Shown piece after piece: positions 54,263 to 63,199 of a DNA stretch of 64,000 nt (the first letter of the stretch is position 1; the number at the start of each line of letters is the position of its first letter). Below the pieces are notes generated by a model. It searched no databases, was not told where the DNA came from, and saw only the letters and a program-made list of their open reading frames with translations. The stretch is from Volutella citrinella. Lineage: Eukaryota; Ascomycota; Sordariomycetes; Hypocreales; Nectriaceae. The stretch lies in assembly GCA_034401135.1 (NCBI GenBank), contig JAWZSP010000002.1, positions 2,170,001 to 2,234,000 on the forward strand, written 5' to 3'. Position numbers and translations under genes: made by a program.

Positions 54263-56824
54263 ATGAATCGACTTGAGATTTTGCGACGAGAGGCATCCAG
54301 GCAAGGCCTGGGGCTGGGATGGGTGCTCACGATTTCGCTGTGCAGCGCGGTCTTGCTGTTTACTTGTCTCGGGCTGCTTCTCGCATGGCGCCTCAAGGCT
54401 CGCCCGGGCACGACTACGATATGGGGATTCACGACGGAGCGTTCGACTGAAGATGATCACCCAAGATTTCGATTCGCGCGGCGGCTCACCAAGCGCACAT
54501 ACGTCATGGCCGATTCGTCGAGCCGGCTGGAGCTGTCTGCGCCTCCGGTGCTGCCGCCATTGGCAACTCAACAGAGCTTCGGGTTGTTTGGGCCCGGCGG
54601 CCCAGCCCAACCCAGTAGGAAGCGTTCGAGGAGCTGGGTGGAGGAGGACAAGTTCCACGGCCCCAAGGTGAACACGAAAGCCCGGGAGAGCTGGCTCAAC
54701 CGCGTCAGCTGGAACAACAAGGTCCCAACGCTACCGAGCCTCTTCTTTGAGGACACGGAGAAGGGTGAGAAGTTCGAGCTGGATGCCGAGGAGATGATAT
54801 TTGTGCAGAAGAGACAGAGCGGCAACACCAACACCACTGTAAACACCAATGCCGACGCCGACGCCAATGCGAACTCCAACTTGAAACTGAGCCAAACAGC
54901 ACCTATCTTGTCAGCGAGGGGTCCAATGGAGATCCCTTTGGCCGCCCGGCTGCGCAAACCGGCACAAGCCCATGTGCGAAGCTCGGTGACGGACTTGGAC
55001 CTCAGAGATATCCTGCGATCCACGGATCAGCGCCTGAGAGAAGGCAAGTTCTATTCACCGGCAGGTTCGAACACGCCGCGGTCATCGCCAACGAAGACGT
55101 CGCCAGTTAAGACAGTACATACCCTGCAGACGGTATCCTCCCAGGCGTCGATCCAAACCACCGGGACGGTTCAGATCTCGCGAATGTGGTCCAGTCCTGG
55201 AAAGAGGGCAACCATTCATGCGACGCCGGCCCTGCACCAGCACAGCAGAAGTGTTTCCGTCTGTTCTGCCGAGAGCATCGACAACGGCCTCACCGCGGAA
55301 GCGACCGAAGAGCTCATGCTTCCGGGGAGTGCGTCCAGCCCTAGTCGGCTGCGCGGCCAGCAGTGGGAGCCACAAGGGGAGGAGAGCAATCTGCAACTAC
55401 AGCGACCGCGAAGTGCGTCGTTTGGGAGCGACGTGTCAAGCTCGCTGTCGACGGTGTACAGCGTTGGCGACCCGGATGACAGGAAGGCACAGAAACCCGC
55501 CATTGGAACCTTGGCCGATCCATTCACCGAGGGCAAACACATGCAGCCTGGTCCCTCGTCACTCGACAGAAGGGAGTCGTACGGTTCTCGACCGCTCCAA
55601 GGACGCTCGCGGACGCTGGGACTAGCAAACATCCCCAACATGTCGCCAACCCGCTTGCAGTCGCGCCAGCCGATCGTGAGCACTCAAGCTGTGGGCGGGC
55701 CAGGGCTGTCCATCGTCCTCCGGCCACCATCGGACAAGATCGACCCGCGAGATGACGAGGGCTTCGAGGCGGACAGTGAGGGGATTGCGATTGCCTTCCC
55801 CGTCAGCCCGTCCTGCACAAGCATGGTGACGCCCTCAGTGACGACTGTCGACGGAGACTCGAGCATCGGGCCGGTGTCTCGTGAGAGTGAGAGCCCTCCT
55901 CCCCAACAGCGCATCCCTGTTGTAGTTCGGGACAGCAATAACAGCGTGGTGGACGACCCGATGAGTCCATCAACATCAACGGTTGCGTCGTCGCCCTTTG
56001 ACGAGCAAGACATGATGTCCATGTTGATGTCGAGCGGCAAGCGAGCCCTCCCCGAGCCACCACGGCACTTCATGGCCATGGACGAGTCCATGATGCCGAC
56101 GCCCCTGTCCCCACGACCTCGCCAAGAATTTTCTTCCCAGCAGTTTAAACACATGTCGGGCGCATCAAGCGAGAGCTCCCTCTACGACGAGGAGTCGTCG
56201 TCCTTTGACGACCCGGGAGCCGTGTCGACGGGCTCCCCCAAACGCCGCTCGATGCGACAATCGCTCATCAGCCCGCCCTCGCACCCGCCACCGCCAGCGC
56301 TCGCCGGCGGGGGCTCCGTCGGGAACTCGATCGCCGAGCTGCGGCGCATGAACAGCACGTACAGCGTGGCGTCGCTCGCCTCCAGCGCAAACGGCGAGGT
56401 CGAGTCGCCGACCCTGCCGGCCCTCCGCGGCGGAGGCTTCTCCCCGTCGCGCACAAACTCCAAGAACGGCGCCATCGGCCGCCACAACTACCTGAGCCTC
56501 GGCAGCCCGAAGCGGGCCAGCACGGGCGGCGGCGGCGGCGGCGCGAACGGCAGCGCGGGCCGCCCGCTGGGCCACCGGCGGTCCAGCAGGCAGAGCGTGG
56601 CCAGCCTGGGCGACGGCGGCTTCGAGTCGGGCAAGGAGAACCAGGCGCGGGACACGCTCGTCACGAGCAAGTCCAAGTTGGGGACGTTGGCCGAGCACGG
56701 GGCCGACGAGCGTGAGAGGAAGGCCGGCGTCGGCAGTCCCGGGCTGTACGACAAGGAGGGCTTCCTGCGCAGCTCGCCGGACCGCTGGGATAGGGACGCC
56801 AAGGGGCGGTGTCCGAGGATGTGA
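54263..56824 (+). CDS. large single-pass membrane protein, function unknown
   Basis: Single exon, 853 residues from an ATG at 54263 (MNRLEILRREASRQG). The frame extends 28 codons further upstream without an ATG. One hydrophobic segment at ~18-42 (GWVLTISLCSAVLLFTCLGL) followed by Arg/Lys (RLKAR) suggests a type I-like anchor or signal-anchor. The remaining ~800 residues are low in complexity and Ser/Pro-rich, with many basophilic-kinase-like RxxS and SP sites, an Asn/Thr/Asp/Ala tract (NTNADADANANSN) and a Gly run (GGGGGGANG). Short blocks such as SWNNKVPTLPSLFF may be conserved, but no domain was recognised. Confidence 0.85.
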   Translation: MNRLEILRREASRQGLGLGWVLTISLCSAVLLFTCLGLLLAWRLKARPGTTTIWGFTTERSTEDDHPRFRFARRLTKRTYVMADSSSRLELSAPPVLPPLATQQSFGLFGPGGPAQPSRKRSRSWVEEDKFHGPKVNTKARESWLNRVSWNNKVPTLPSLFFEDTEKGEKFELDAEEMIFVQKRQSGNTNTTVNTNADADANANSNLKLSQTAPILSARGPMEIPLAARLRKPAQAHVRSSVTDLDLRDILRSTDQRLREGKFYSPAGSNTPRSSPTKTSPVKTVHTLQTVSSQASIQTTGTVQISRMWSSPGKRATIHATPALHQHSRSVSVCSAESIDNGLTAEATEELMLPGSASSPSRLRGQQWEPQGEESNLQLQRPRSASFGSDVSSSLSTVYSVGDPDDRKAQKPAIGTLADPFTEGKHMQPGPSSLDRRESYGSRPLQGRSRTLGLANIPNMSPTRLQSRQPIVSTQAVGGPGLSIVLRPPSDKIDPRDDEGFEADSEGIAIAFPVSPSCTSMVTPSVTTVDGDSSIGPVSRESESPPPQQRIPVVVRDSNNSVVDDPMSPSTSTVASSPFDEQDMMSMLMSSGKRALPEPPRHFMAMDESMMPTPLSPRPRQEFSSQQFKHMSGASSESSLYDEESSSFDDPGAVSTGSPKRRSMRQSLISPPSHPPPPALAGGGSVGNSIAELRRMNSTYSVASLASSANGEVESPTLPALRGGGFSPSRTNSKNGAIGRHNYLSLGSPKRASTGGGGGGANGSAGRPLGHRRSSRQSVASLGDGGFESGKENQARDTLVTSKSKLGTLAEHGADERERKAGVGSPGLYDKEGFLRSSPDRWDRDAKGRCPRM

Positions 56825-57307
56825 AGTCGGGGCAGCGAGCAAGGGGACGGAGTGAGTCTGAGTGGAGTCGTGGGGAATTTAAGTTGAATGTGGATGGACA
56901 GTACCATTTTCCTGGTTGAAACTTTCATTTGTTGCATCGAGAAACTAAATAATGTAATATTCTTGTACATTATCATACTTTTACGTATGTGTCGGTGGCT
57001 GGCAAGGACCCTTTGGCCATGTATCAGGGTCGTTGACTTACATAGACATACCAAACACAATATCACGTCCCTATTCTGTATCTCCAAGAGACAGTTCCAG
57101 TAGACTGGCCGTTTGCATGCTTGACTCTCTGTTTGGAACTATGCAGCAATGCGAATCCATTGCGTTCCTAAATGTTGTCAATTCAGTGTCCCCCTCTCCG
57201 GCGCCTATTCTTTTTTTATCCGCCATAATGTACCAGCTGTTGAACGCAACTATGCCTAAACGCCCACGCTCTTTGTCCTTTGCCTTGACATTTTCCTTCA
57301 CATACAG
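56825..57307. other. convergent intergenic spacer
   Basis: 480 bp, AT-richer than the flanking genes; two 3' ends meet here. No gene recognised. Confidence 0.5.
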
Positions 57308-58320
57308 CTAGTCCACCCGGGGTCGCTTGCTATCGGAGTCTTCCTCCTCTTTGGATCCGTTGGCACCCTCGGCGTCGACCTCATCGTGGGGACGCACTCT
57401 GCCGGCCCCCTCACCGAGCTCCTCTTCCTCGCCGTCGGCGCCCTGCCCGATCCAGTTGCCGTTCTCGTCAAAGAACTCGTGCACGTTGTCGGCGGTGATC
57501 CAGCCTCCGCTGCCAGGCATGGGGGCGGGAAGCCCGCCGTCGCTGGCACCCCGCATCACGCCGGTGAAGCCCTCCAGGGCCTCGTGTTCTGCGCTGCCCT
57601 CGAAAACGATGCGGTCGTATTCGTCCTCCTCATCCCCGTCGCCGTTGGCAGGGTCGGGGTGCAGGTCGGAGCACTTGGACAGGGCTTCGTAGAGCTGCGT
57701 GGCAAGGCCTAGAGGGGCATCCGTGGCCGGGGGGATGACGGTAAGGTCCACATTGTTGAAGTCGTCATCGTCGGCGCCGCCATCCGAGAACTCGAGCTGC
57801 ATCCACACGGCCTGGGTCGGGCTGCCTGGGGCTTGGCCACCAATATGCTTCACCGCGTGAATCGATATCGAAGGGTACGGGATCGAGACGCCCGCTTCGA
57901 GCTGGGAGCTGAAAATGATGAGGTTTCTGGACTGGTTAGCTTCCAAACGACAGAGGAGGGGCACAGCTTGGCTCACTCAGAGTTGACAAAAATGTCCACC
58001 TTCTCCTCGATCAGACCATCGGCCTCCCCGTTGATGGCCCTGCCCTCGGGGCCGCTCGGCGCCTGCACCGAGTCGGCAGGGAAGATGGCCAAGGTGCCGC
58101 GCTGCGACTTGGGAATCCATGCCTTTGCGCCTTGGATGTGCAGATGCAGGACCGGCTTTCCGCCAACGAAGGAGTCCGGGGTCTGCGATTGGTATTCCGC
58201 CAGCGGCGTGAAGTCGGCCAGGGCCGGCGGCGTTCGGATAGTCGTTGGCAGCATCTTTCGTCGGTGGTGCGCGAGGGTTGTCAAGGGCGCTGGCGGGGAG
58301 AAAAGGCAGCAGAGCCGCAT
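57308..58320 (-). CDS. pICln/methylosome subunit-like protein (Voldacs domain)
   Basis: Exons 58320-57977 and 57926-57308 (50-bp intron with GCTAAC branch site). The likely start is the ATG at 58254 (MLPTTIRTPPALADFTPLAE), giving 298 residues; the upstream ATG at 58320 would give 320. Family features: PLAEYQSQTPDSFVGGKPVLHLH, KVDIFVNSENLIIFS, ISIPYPSISIHAVKHIGG-type text and an acidic patch (DGGADDDDFNNVDLTVIP) followed by a strongly acidic tail ending DSKRPRVD. pICln folds as a PH-like domain, binds Sm proteins and presents them to PRMT5 and the SMN system; the old chloride-channel role is doubted. SmD3, a direct client in animals, is also in this window. Confidence 0.9.
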
Positions 58321-58675
58321 GTCGACGTGGGGCTGGTGAGCTTTATCGCGATTATCTGCTTATCCGCTTATCGCGCATCCTTGGCCTTGATGACGGCAGG
58401 CGGCAACCGTCCCAGTGCGGCGCGACAGAGCCACCCACCTTAACCTCGCATCCATCTCTCCGACTTCCTCGCCTCCTGGCCCGTAGACGCAACCACGCAG
58501 CCGGCTTGTGCACTCAATGCGAAGACCAGTAGCGCGGCTATTTTGTCCCGACCAGTAGCCCCCGCGCAGACACACAGACGAACACTCGGCTCTCAGGTCG
58601 CAGTCCGCCGCCTCTCATCGACTCGGGATTCGAACCGCGCCACCCCCTCCATCGCCAGCCCCGCGACCCTTCAAC
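58321..58675. other. divergent promoter region
   Basis: 355 bp between the pICln and small hypothetical genes. GC-rich; contains GGATTCGAACC near 58626, which I tested and rejected as a tRNA. Confidence 0.5.
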
Positions 58676-59263
58676 ATGCACACCAAGAGTGGTAAAGCAG
58701 CAACACCGGCCCAGGATCGCTTGGCCGGCCGCTAACAATTGGCAGGTTCTCATCCGCTGCTGGAGCAGGTGCCGCTCACCGTCTCCCCCTTCGTGTCTCT
58801 GCCCTCTGCGACGACGCTCTCGTACAATTACAAGACGATGCCCTCGGCCGTCCCGCCCTCGGCGCTGGGCATCGCCAACCCCTCCGACGACCCGTCAACC
58901 CAGCCGAAGCCCAAGTACGTCGTGTCGAGCACGGGACACGCCGCGCACCCAGACGACATCATGGCCTCGTGCCGCGCGCTGCACGCCCACGTCGCCAAGA
59001 TGCAGGAGGACGCGGAGCGGGAGCTGAGGGAGTTTGAGAGCCGGATCCAGGCACGCGACCTCGCCGAGAAGAGGAGGGTCGCGCCAGGGTGGCTGGACAG
59101 CGAGATGCACATCCTGGAGCCGGAACGAAACACACCCGCACAGTCGCAAGGCCTAGGAGGCCCACCCCAAGCACAGCCGTCAAACGGACAGCCAAGTACA
59201 TCGGCAGACGATGAGGCAGGCGCGCAGCTGGATTTGGCATTTGGAGGAATGGCATTGAAATGA
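58676..59263 (+). CDS. hypothetical 177-residue protein with short coiled coil
   Basis: Exon 1, 58676-58691, codes only MHTKS plus one base. A 54-bp intron (GTAAAG ... CGCTAACAATTGGCAG) follows, then exon 2, 58746-59263. The join gives GSHPLLEQVPLTVSPFVSLP. The middle has a ~45-residue helix (DIMASCRALHAHVAKMQEDA then ERELREFESRIQARDLAEKR), a likely coiled coil. The C-terminus is Gln/Pro/Ser-rich and ends LDLAFGGMALK. No family recognised and no targeting signal. The tiny first exon is supported by good splice and branch signals, but its ATG is the least certain part. Confidence 0.75.
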
Positions 59264-59515
59264 CTACGGTACAGGACGGCGTTTAATGGCATGATTGTAG
59301 TGAAGCGTTGCATTATTTAAGCTTGATATTTTGGATTTGCGAGATAAGCATCAAGCTTGATATTTGGATTACATGATAAGCATCATTTCACAATTAAGTC
59401 CTCCCATCCCAGTCCAGTCCAGTCGTTTCCTAAATTAATGGTGGTTGGTGTGTGTGAGTGTGTTGTATGTACGTGGTTGTATGTACAAACAGCTCGCCAA
59501 AGTCGAGGGCCCTTC

Positions 59516-60334
59516 TTACATGAGGGTGGCGAAGAGAGCGGCACCGAGAGCGAAGACGACAGGCAGGGCCTGGGCGGCAGCACCAGAGGTGATGACGGTG
59601 GTCTGGTCGCAGGTGTTAGCAACGGGTCAAGCAGGAGGCAATGGCAATGGCAGTGACAACGTACAGGAGCAGGAGCACCGGGGGTGGTGGGCTTGGTGGT
59701 GTTGGTAGTGCCAGCGGCGGCCTTGGTGGTGGTCTCAGCAGCCTTGGTGGTGACGGGGGCAGCCTTGGTGGTCTCGGCGGCCTTGGTAGGGTCAGCGGCC
59801 TTGGTAGGGTCGGCAGCCTTGGTAGGGTCGGCGGCCTTGGTGGTCTCAGCGGCCTTGGTGGGCTCAGCAGCCTTGGTGGGCTCGGCGGCCTTGGTGGGCT
59901 CGGCGGCCTTGGTGGTGGGAGCAGAGCCGGAGCCCTCGCCGAGGACGTCGAGACCGCAGCCCTTGGCGGCGGCCTTGACACCGGCGCCGTAGTTCTTGAG
60001 CATGTCACCAGTGTTGATGCAGGCAAGGCAGTCGGAGAGGAGCTTCTTCCAGTCGGCCTTGTCGCAGTAGCCAGACTCCTTGGCGTTGAGGATGGTGTAG
60101 CCTATCAAACAACATCGTCAGCGTGTGTTACTGAGGACTTGTTCACCAGAGTCAATTCTTACCGCAGTTGGCGTGGCACTCGTAGGTAGAGCCGTCCTGG
60201 CGACCGAAGAGCTTGACACCCTCGGGGAGGATGAGGTCGCGCTCAGCAAAGGCACGCTCGAGGGCGTCGGAGCGAACAGCCGAGGCCACGGAGGCCAGGG
60301 AGGCGAGGACGACGGCGGTCTGGGTCAGCTGCAT
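59516..60334 (-). CDS. GPI-anchored surface protein with TKAAEP repeats
   Basis: Exons 60334-60163, 60101-59665 and 59602-59516 (introns 61 and 62 bp); 231 residues. A signal peptide (MQLTQTAVVLASLASVASA) is followed by a small domain with six Cys (YECHANCGY ... GYCDKADWKK ... SDCLACIN ... KGCGLD). A Thr/Lys/Ala repeat comes next, with 11 TKAA copies in mostly six-residue units. The short last exon supplies a hydrophobic C-terminus (SGAAAQALPVVFALGAALFA), a GPI-attachment signal. The protein should be O-glycosylated and sit in the wall or plasma membrane. The domain is not one of the eight-Cys CFEM type. A TATA-like element lies 142 bp upstream. Confidence 0.9.
59711..59916. repeat. intragenic minisatellite encoding TKAA(E/D)P
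   Basis: Tandem, mainly 18-bp units (GGTGGGCTCGGCGGCCTT type on plus) inside exon 2 of the GPI protein. Units keep frame, and Glu/Asp and Pro/Thr variants occur in blocks, suggesting unit duplication. Confidence 0.85.
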
Positions 60335-60475
60335 CTTGGCTAGTTGAATTGATGTTGTTTTAAACGAGGGAATTGAGGCTTGGGCAAATTAAGGACCAAA
60401 GTCAAAAGTCAACGAGAGATGGGGTTGAGAGAGAGCTGTGACGGGTGTTCCTGAATGCAGGCACGGCGCAGCTTA

Positions 60476-60481
60476 CTTATA
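60476..60481 (-). promoter_or_regulatory. candidate TATA box of the GPI-protein gene
   Basis: TATAAG on the minus strand, 142 bp upstream of the ATG at 60334. Confidence 0.4.
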
Positions 60482-60537
60482 CCCTTTGGCACCACTGCTA
60501 CCACACACCCACGGCGTTCATGTCAATGCACTCCATA

Positions 60538-60550
60538 GGGGGGGGGGGGG
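60538..60550. repeat. G13 homopolymer
   Basis: Thirteen consecutive G residues upstream of the GPI-protein gene; may be length-variable and is prone to sequencing error. Confidence 0.8.
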
Positions 60551-61636
60551 AGAGGGCGGCTCGGCTGCAGCGCAACTGCAGAGTCCACCGTAGTGCGCGG
60601 GCTTACGACAGCAACAACTCCTTCAAGGACGAGTCCAGCCAGTCGGTTTGGAGGAACGGCCATGGGGCAAGGGGCCCCCCCTCCCATTCCGCTTGTCAAT
60701 CAATCTGATTACTGCCGCTGGGTGCGGGACGGCGGAAATTGGGCTCTGGCTTCTTTCGGCGGCCTGGGACCTGGGCCCTAGCTTGCTCTGGGCCTGGCCA
60801 CCTGGGGGGGATAGAAGTGTGCCCGGGCTGTGACTCTATTGAGGGCGGCTGGGCTCAGTTGGGCATGGGCCCAGTCCGGACGTGCAGCCTGCAAGGCGAG
60901 AACCGCCATCGCGGATTCCGAGCCACGCGCCGAAGTAAAGGTGGCGTCGGCCGCCGCTTTTCCACGGCGTGGCATGTTGCAGCTGGGGATTGAGATGGGG
61001 GCCCTCGTTCCTCGCCTCTCCAGTCAGAGACTCAGAGCTCTTCCCCCCGGTACTCCCCCCATCTGACTCTTGCGCTCCCCACCCTGGAGTCCGGCACAGC
61101 AAAAGAACCTGGTAGATTGATAACTAAAAAGGAGCGGGGCGGTGGTGGGAGGAGGCTGGCCCATGCGGCCGAGTTGCCCTTGCCCTTGGGAGTTTGTTGT
61201 TGCAATTTTCTGGGGCTCAACTGGCAATTGGCTCTACCGTTTAGAGGATGCTGGCTCGTTGCTTGGCCGTTGACCAGCCGGTGGGGTACGCGCCAGGGTG
61301 GGAAAGAAAAAAAAAACGTCAAAGATGCTCGTGATGGCCCGAACAGGACTGTCGTGATGGGGCGGCCGTGGGCTCTTCGAGCAATGCAGCAATGGCAATG
61401 GAGCCCTTGTTGACGGGGACCCTGTCTTGCCCGCTCCCTCGTGCTCGTGTTGGCCGTGCGCCGAGCTACCGATGTCGGCTTCTGCAGAAGTGTGCAGGCT
61501 AAAGCCAGGCTAACACAACCCTGTCAATGAAGCTTAATGGTGGACGGTCCTGGGTGGATCCCCTACGGCCAGGGGTGGGGTTGACGGTGGACCAATCACC
61601 CAGCCCATTCTCATCTGATTAGATGCAGTGGGTGTG

Positions 61637-61655
61637 TTATCTGATCATCTGATAA
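61637..61655. promoter_or_regulatory. inverted pair of ATCWGATAA iron GATA motifs
   Basis: TTATCTGAT (61637-61645) and ATCTGATAA (61647-61655) are exact matches on opposite strands separated by one base. They lie about 0.6 kb upstream of the BIM1-like gene and 1.3 kb upstream of the GPI-protein gene. Confidence 0.6.
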
Positions 61656-62076
61656 TCGCGCACTTCACCAGTCCCGGTTTAATAGCGTGCATGCACCCGC
61701 CCCAGCGCCTGCTAGTCCCTGAAGGGGCAGCTGAATGGCGCCACACCAGCCTTTTGGGTTTTTCCCACCCCAATAGCGGCCCACTCCCTCGCTTGGCGTG
61801 AGGAGTCGTCCGACAAACACCCGCCGGCCCAAGGCCGTGCCCAGACGCTGCGGGTGCTGCAAGACGCTGCAGACAGCAGTGTGACAGTGTGCCCAGCATG
61901 CCAGCGCAGTGTGTGCCACCAGCCCCAACCAGCCCTGCCAGCTTTCCCGCCCTACCTGCCTGCCCAGCCCGGCTGGCCCGGTGATGGGTCCCAGATGGCT
62001 CCAAAAGGCCTCGGATCTGATGCCAACACAAGCAGCAGTCGAGCACACCACACCCATCGCGGCCGACAGCCACAAG

Positions 62077-62082
62077 TATAAT
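62077..62082 (+). promoter_or_regulatory. candidate TATA box of the BIM1-like gene
   Basis: TATAAT 166 bp upstream of the ATG at 62248. Confidence 0.4.
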
Positions 62083-62247
62083 ACCCGGACACATTCCTGA
62101 AGCCAGAGTCGCACTTCTCACGATACCACATCCACCAGTCTCATCTGCCCCTCTTCGCAGTTTGCTTCTGCATTCCCCCTCTCGCGCCGCAACACTCGCA
62201 GCTCTCGCCTTTCTTACCCCCGCAAGCAAGAATTTGACAACGTTGCC

Positions 62248-63199
62248 ATGGCTGTCCTCGGATCCCTCGTCGGCCTCTTGGCTGTCGCCGCCCCCCTCGT
62301 CAACGCTGCCACCGACAATGGCGACAAGACCCAGATGGGCCCTGCTGCCTTCATGTGGCCCAAGGACCGTGTCTGGAACGGCGACTTGGACAACACTGCC
62401 CCGTGCGGCTCCTCCGCGAAGCCCGGAGAGCGAAGCCAGTATCCCTTGAGTACGTAACAGGACAGCCCTGTTGATCTGAGACGAGACGAGATGCTAACCT
62501 GGCTATGCAGGGGGTGCAAAGATTGCCCTGGTCGCACAGGATGAGTCTTATGATGTCCAGCTGTCCATTGCCTACATGGACGACCCCCAAAAGGACGAGG
62601 ACTTCACCACCCTCATCGAGGGCACCAAGTTCGCCGAGGCTCTCCGCGGCCACACCTGCGTGCCCGTGCCCGACGTCAAGGCCAACTCCCGCTCCGGCGA
62701 CAAGGCCACGCTCCAGGTCAAGTACATTGCCGACTTTGACAAGCCGTACAACCAGACCTTCTACGCGTGCGCCGACGTGACCATCGTCGAGGTGTCCGAC
62801 TTCAAGGAGGCCGTGCCCTGCTTCAACTCCACCAAGGCGCCCGGCGAGACGGATGAGAACAGTGGCGACCAGTTCGGCCACGGAAAGAACAGCGGCATCT
62901 CCATCCCCACCACCACTGGCTCCTCGGGCGCCTCTGCCACCGGCGGCTCCTCGTCCGACGCCAAGGCCAAGGGCTCCGACGGCCTCTCCAAGGGCGCCAT
63001 CGCCGGCATCGTCGTCGGCTCCGTCGCCGGCGTCGCCATCATCGCCGGCCTCGCCTTCCTCTGGTACCGCCAGTCGTCCCGCAAGATCGCCGTCATCCGC
63101 CAGGCCACCACCTCGCGCGGCGTCAACTGGGAGATGCAGCCCCCCAAGGACTCGCAGTCGGGCACCTCGAGCGTCCGAAACGGCGCCAACAACGCTTAA
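62248..63199 (+). CDS. BIM1-like copper-acquisition-factor domain protein with transmembrane tail
   Basis: Exons 62248-62449 and 62511-63199 (61-bp intron, ATGCTAACC branch); 296 residues. A signal peptide (MAVLGSLVGLLAVAAPLVNA) leads to MGPAAFMWPKDRVWNGDLDN, TAPCGSSAKPGERSQYPLRG, KIALVAQDESYDVQLSIAY, HTCVPVPD and NQTFYACADVTIVEV. The pattern matches, from memory, the LPMO-like X325/BIM1 family; Cryptococcus Bim1 aids copper uptake. Mature BIM1 proteins normally begin with the copper-binding His; here the predicted mature start is ATDNGD, so the copper brace may be altered. Instead of a GPI signal there is a single membrane helix at ~232-254 (AIAGIVVGSVAGVAIIAGLA) and a ~42-residue cytosolic tail. 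Confidence 0.8.

Larger units (their letters stand above)
60335..62247. other. divergent promoter region of GPI-protein and BIM1-like genes
   Basis: 1.9 kb of gene-free sequence. Contains a 13-G run (60538-60550), TATA-like elements near each gene, and an inverted pair of ATCWGATAA motifs (61637-61655). Open frames up to 194 codons (61645-62229 minus) have no recognisable content. Confidence 0.55.

Noticed and set aside
58600..58650. GGATTCGAACC resembling a tRNA T loop
   Set aside because: Neither strand forms a T stem or acceptor stem, and no A box is found at the right distance.
61645..62229. 194-codon minus-strand frame in the BIM1-like promoter
   Set aside because: Overlaps another frame of similar size, contains the TATA element and GATA sites of the plus-strand gene, and has no domain.
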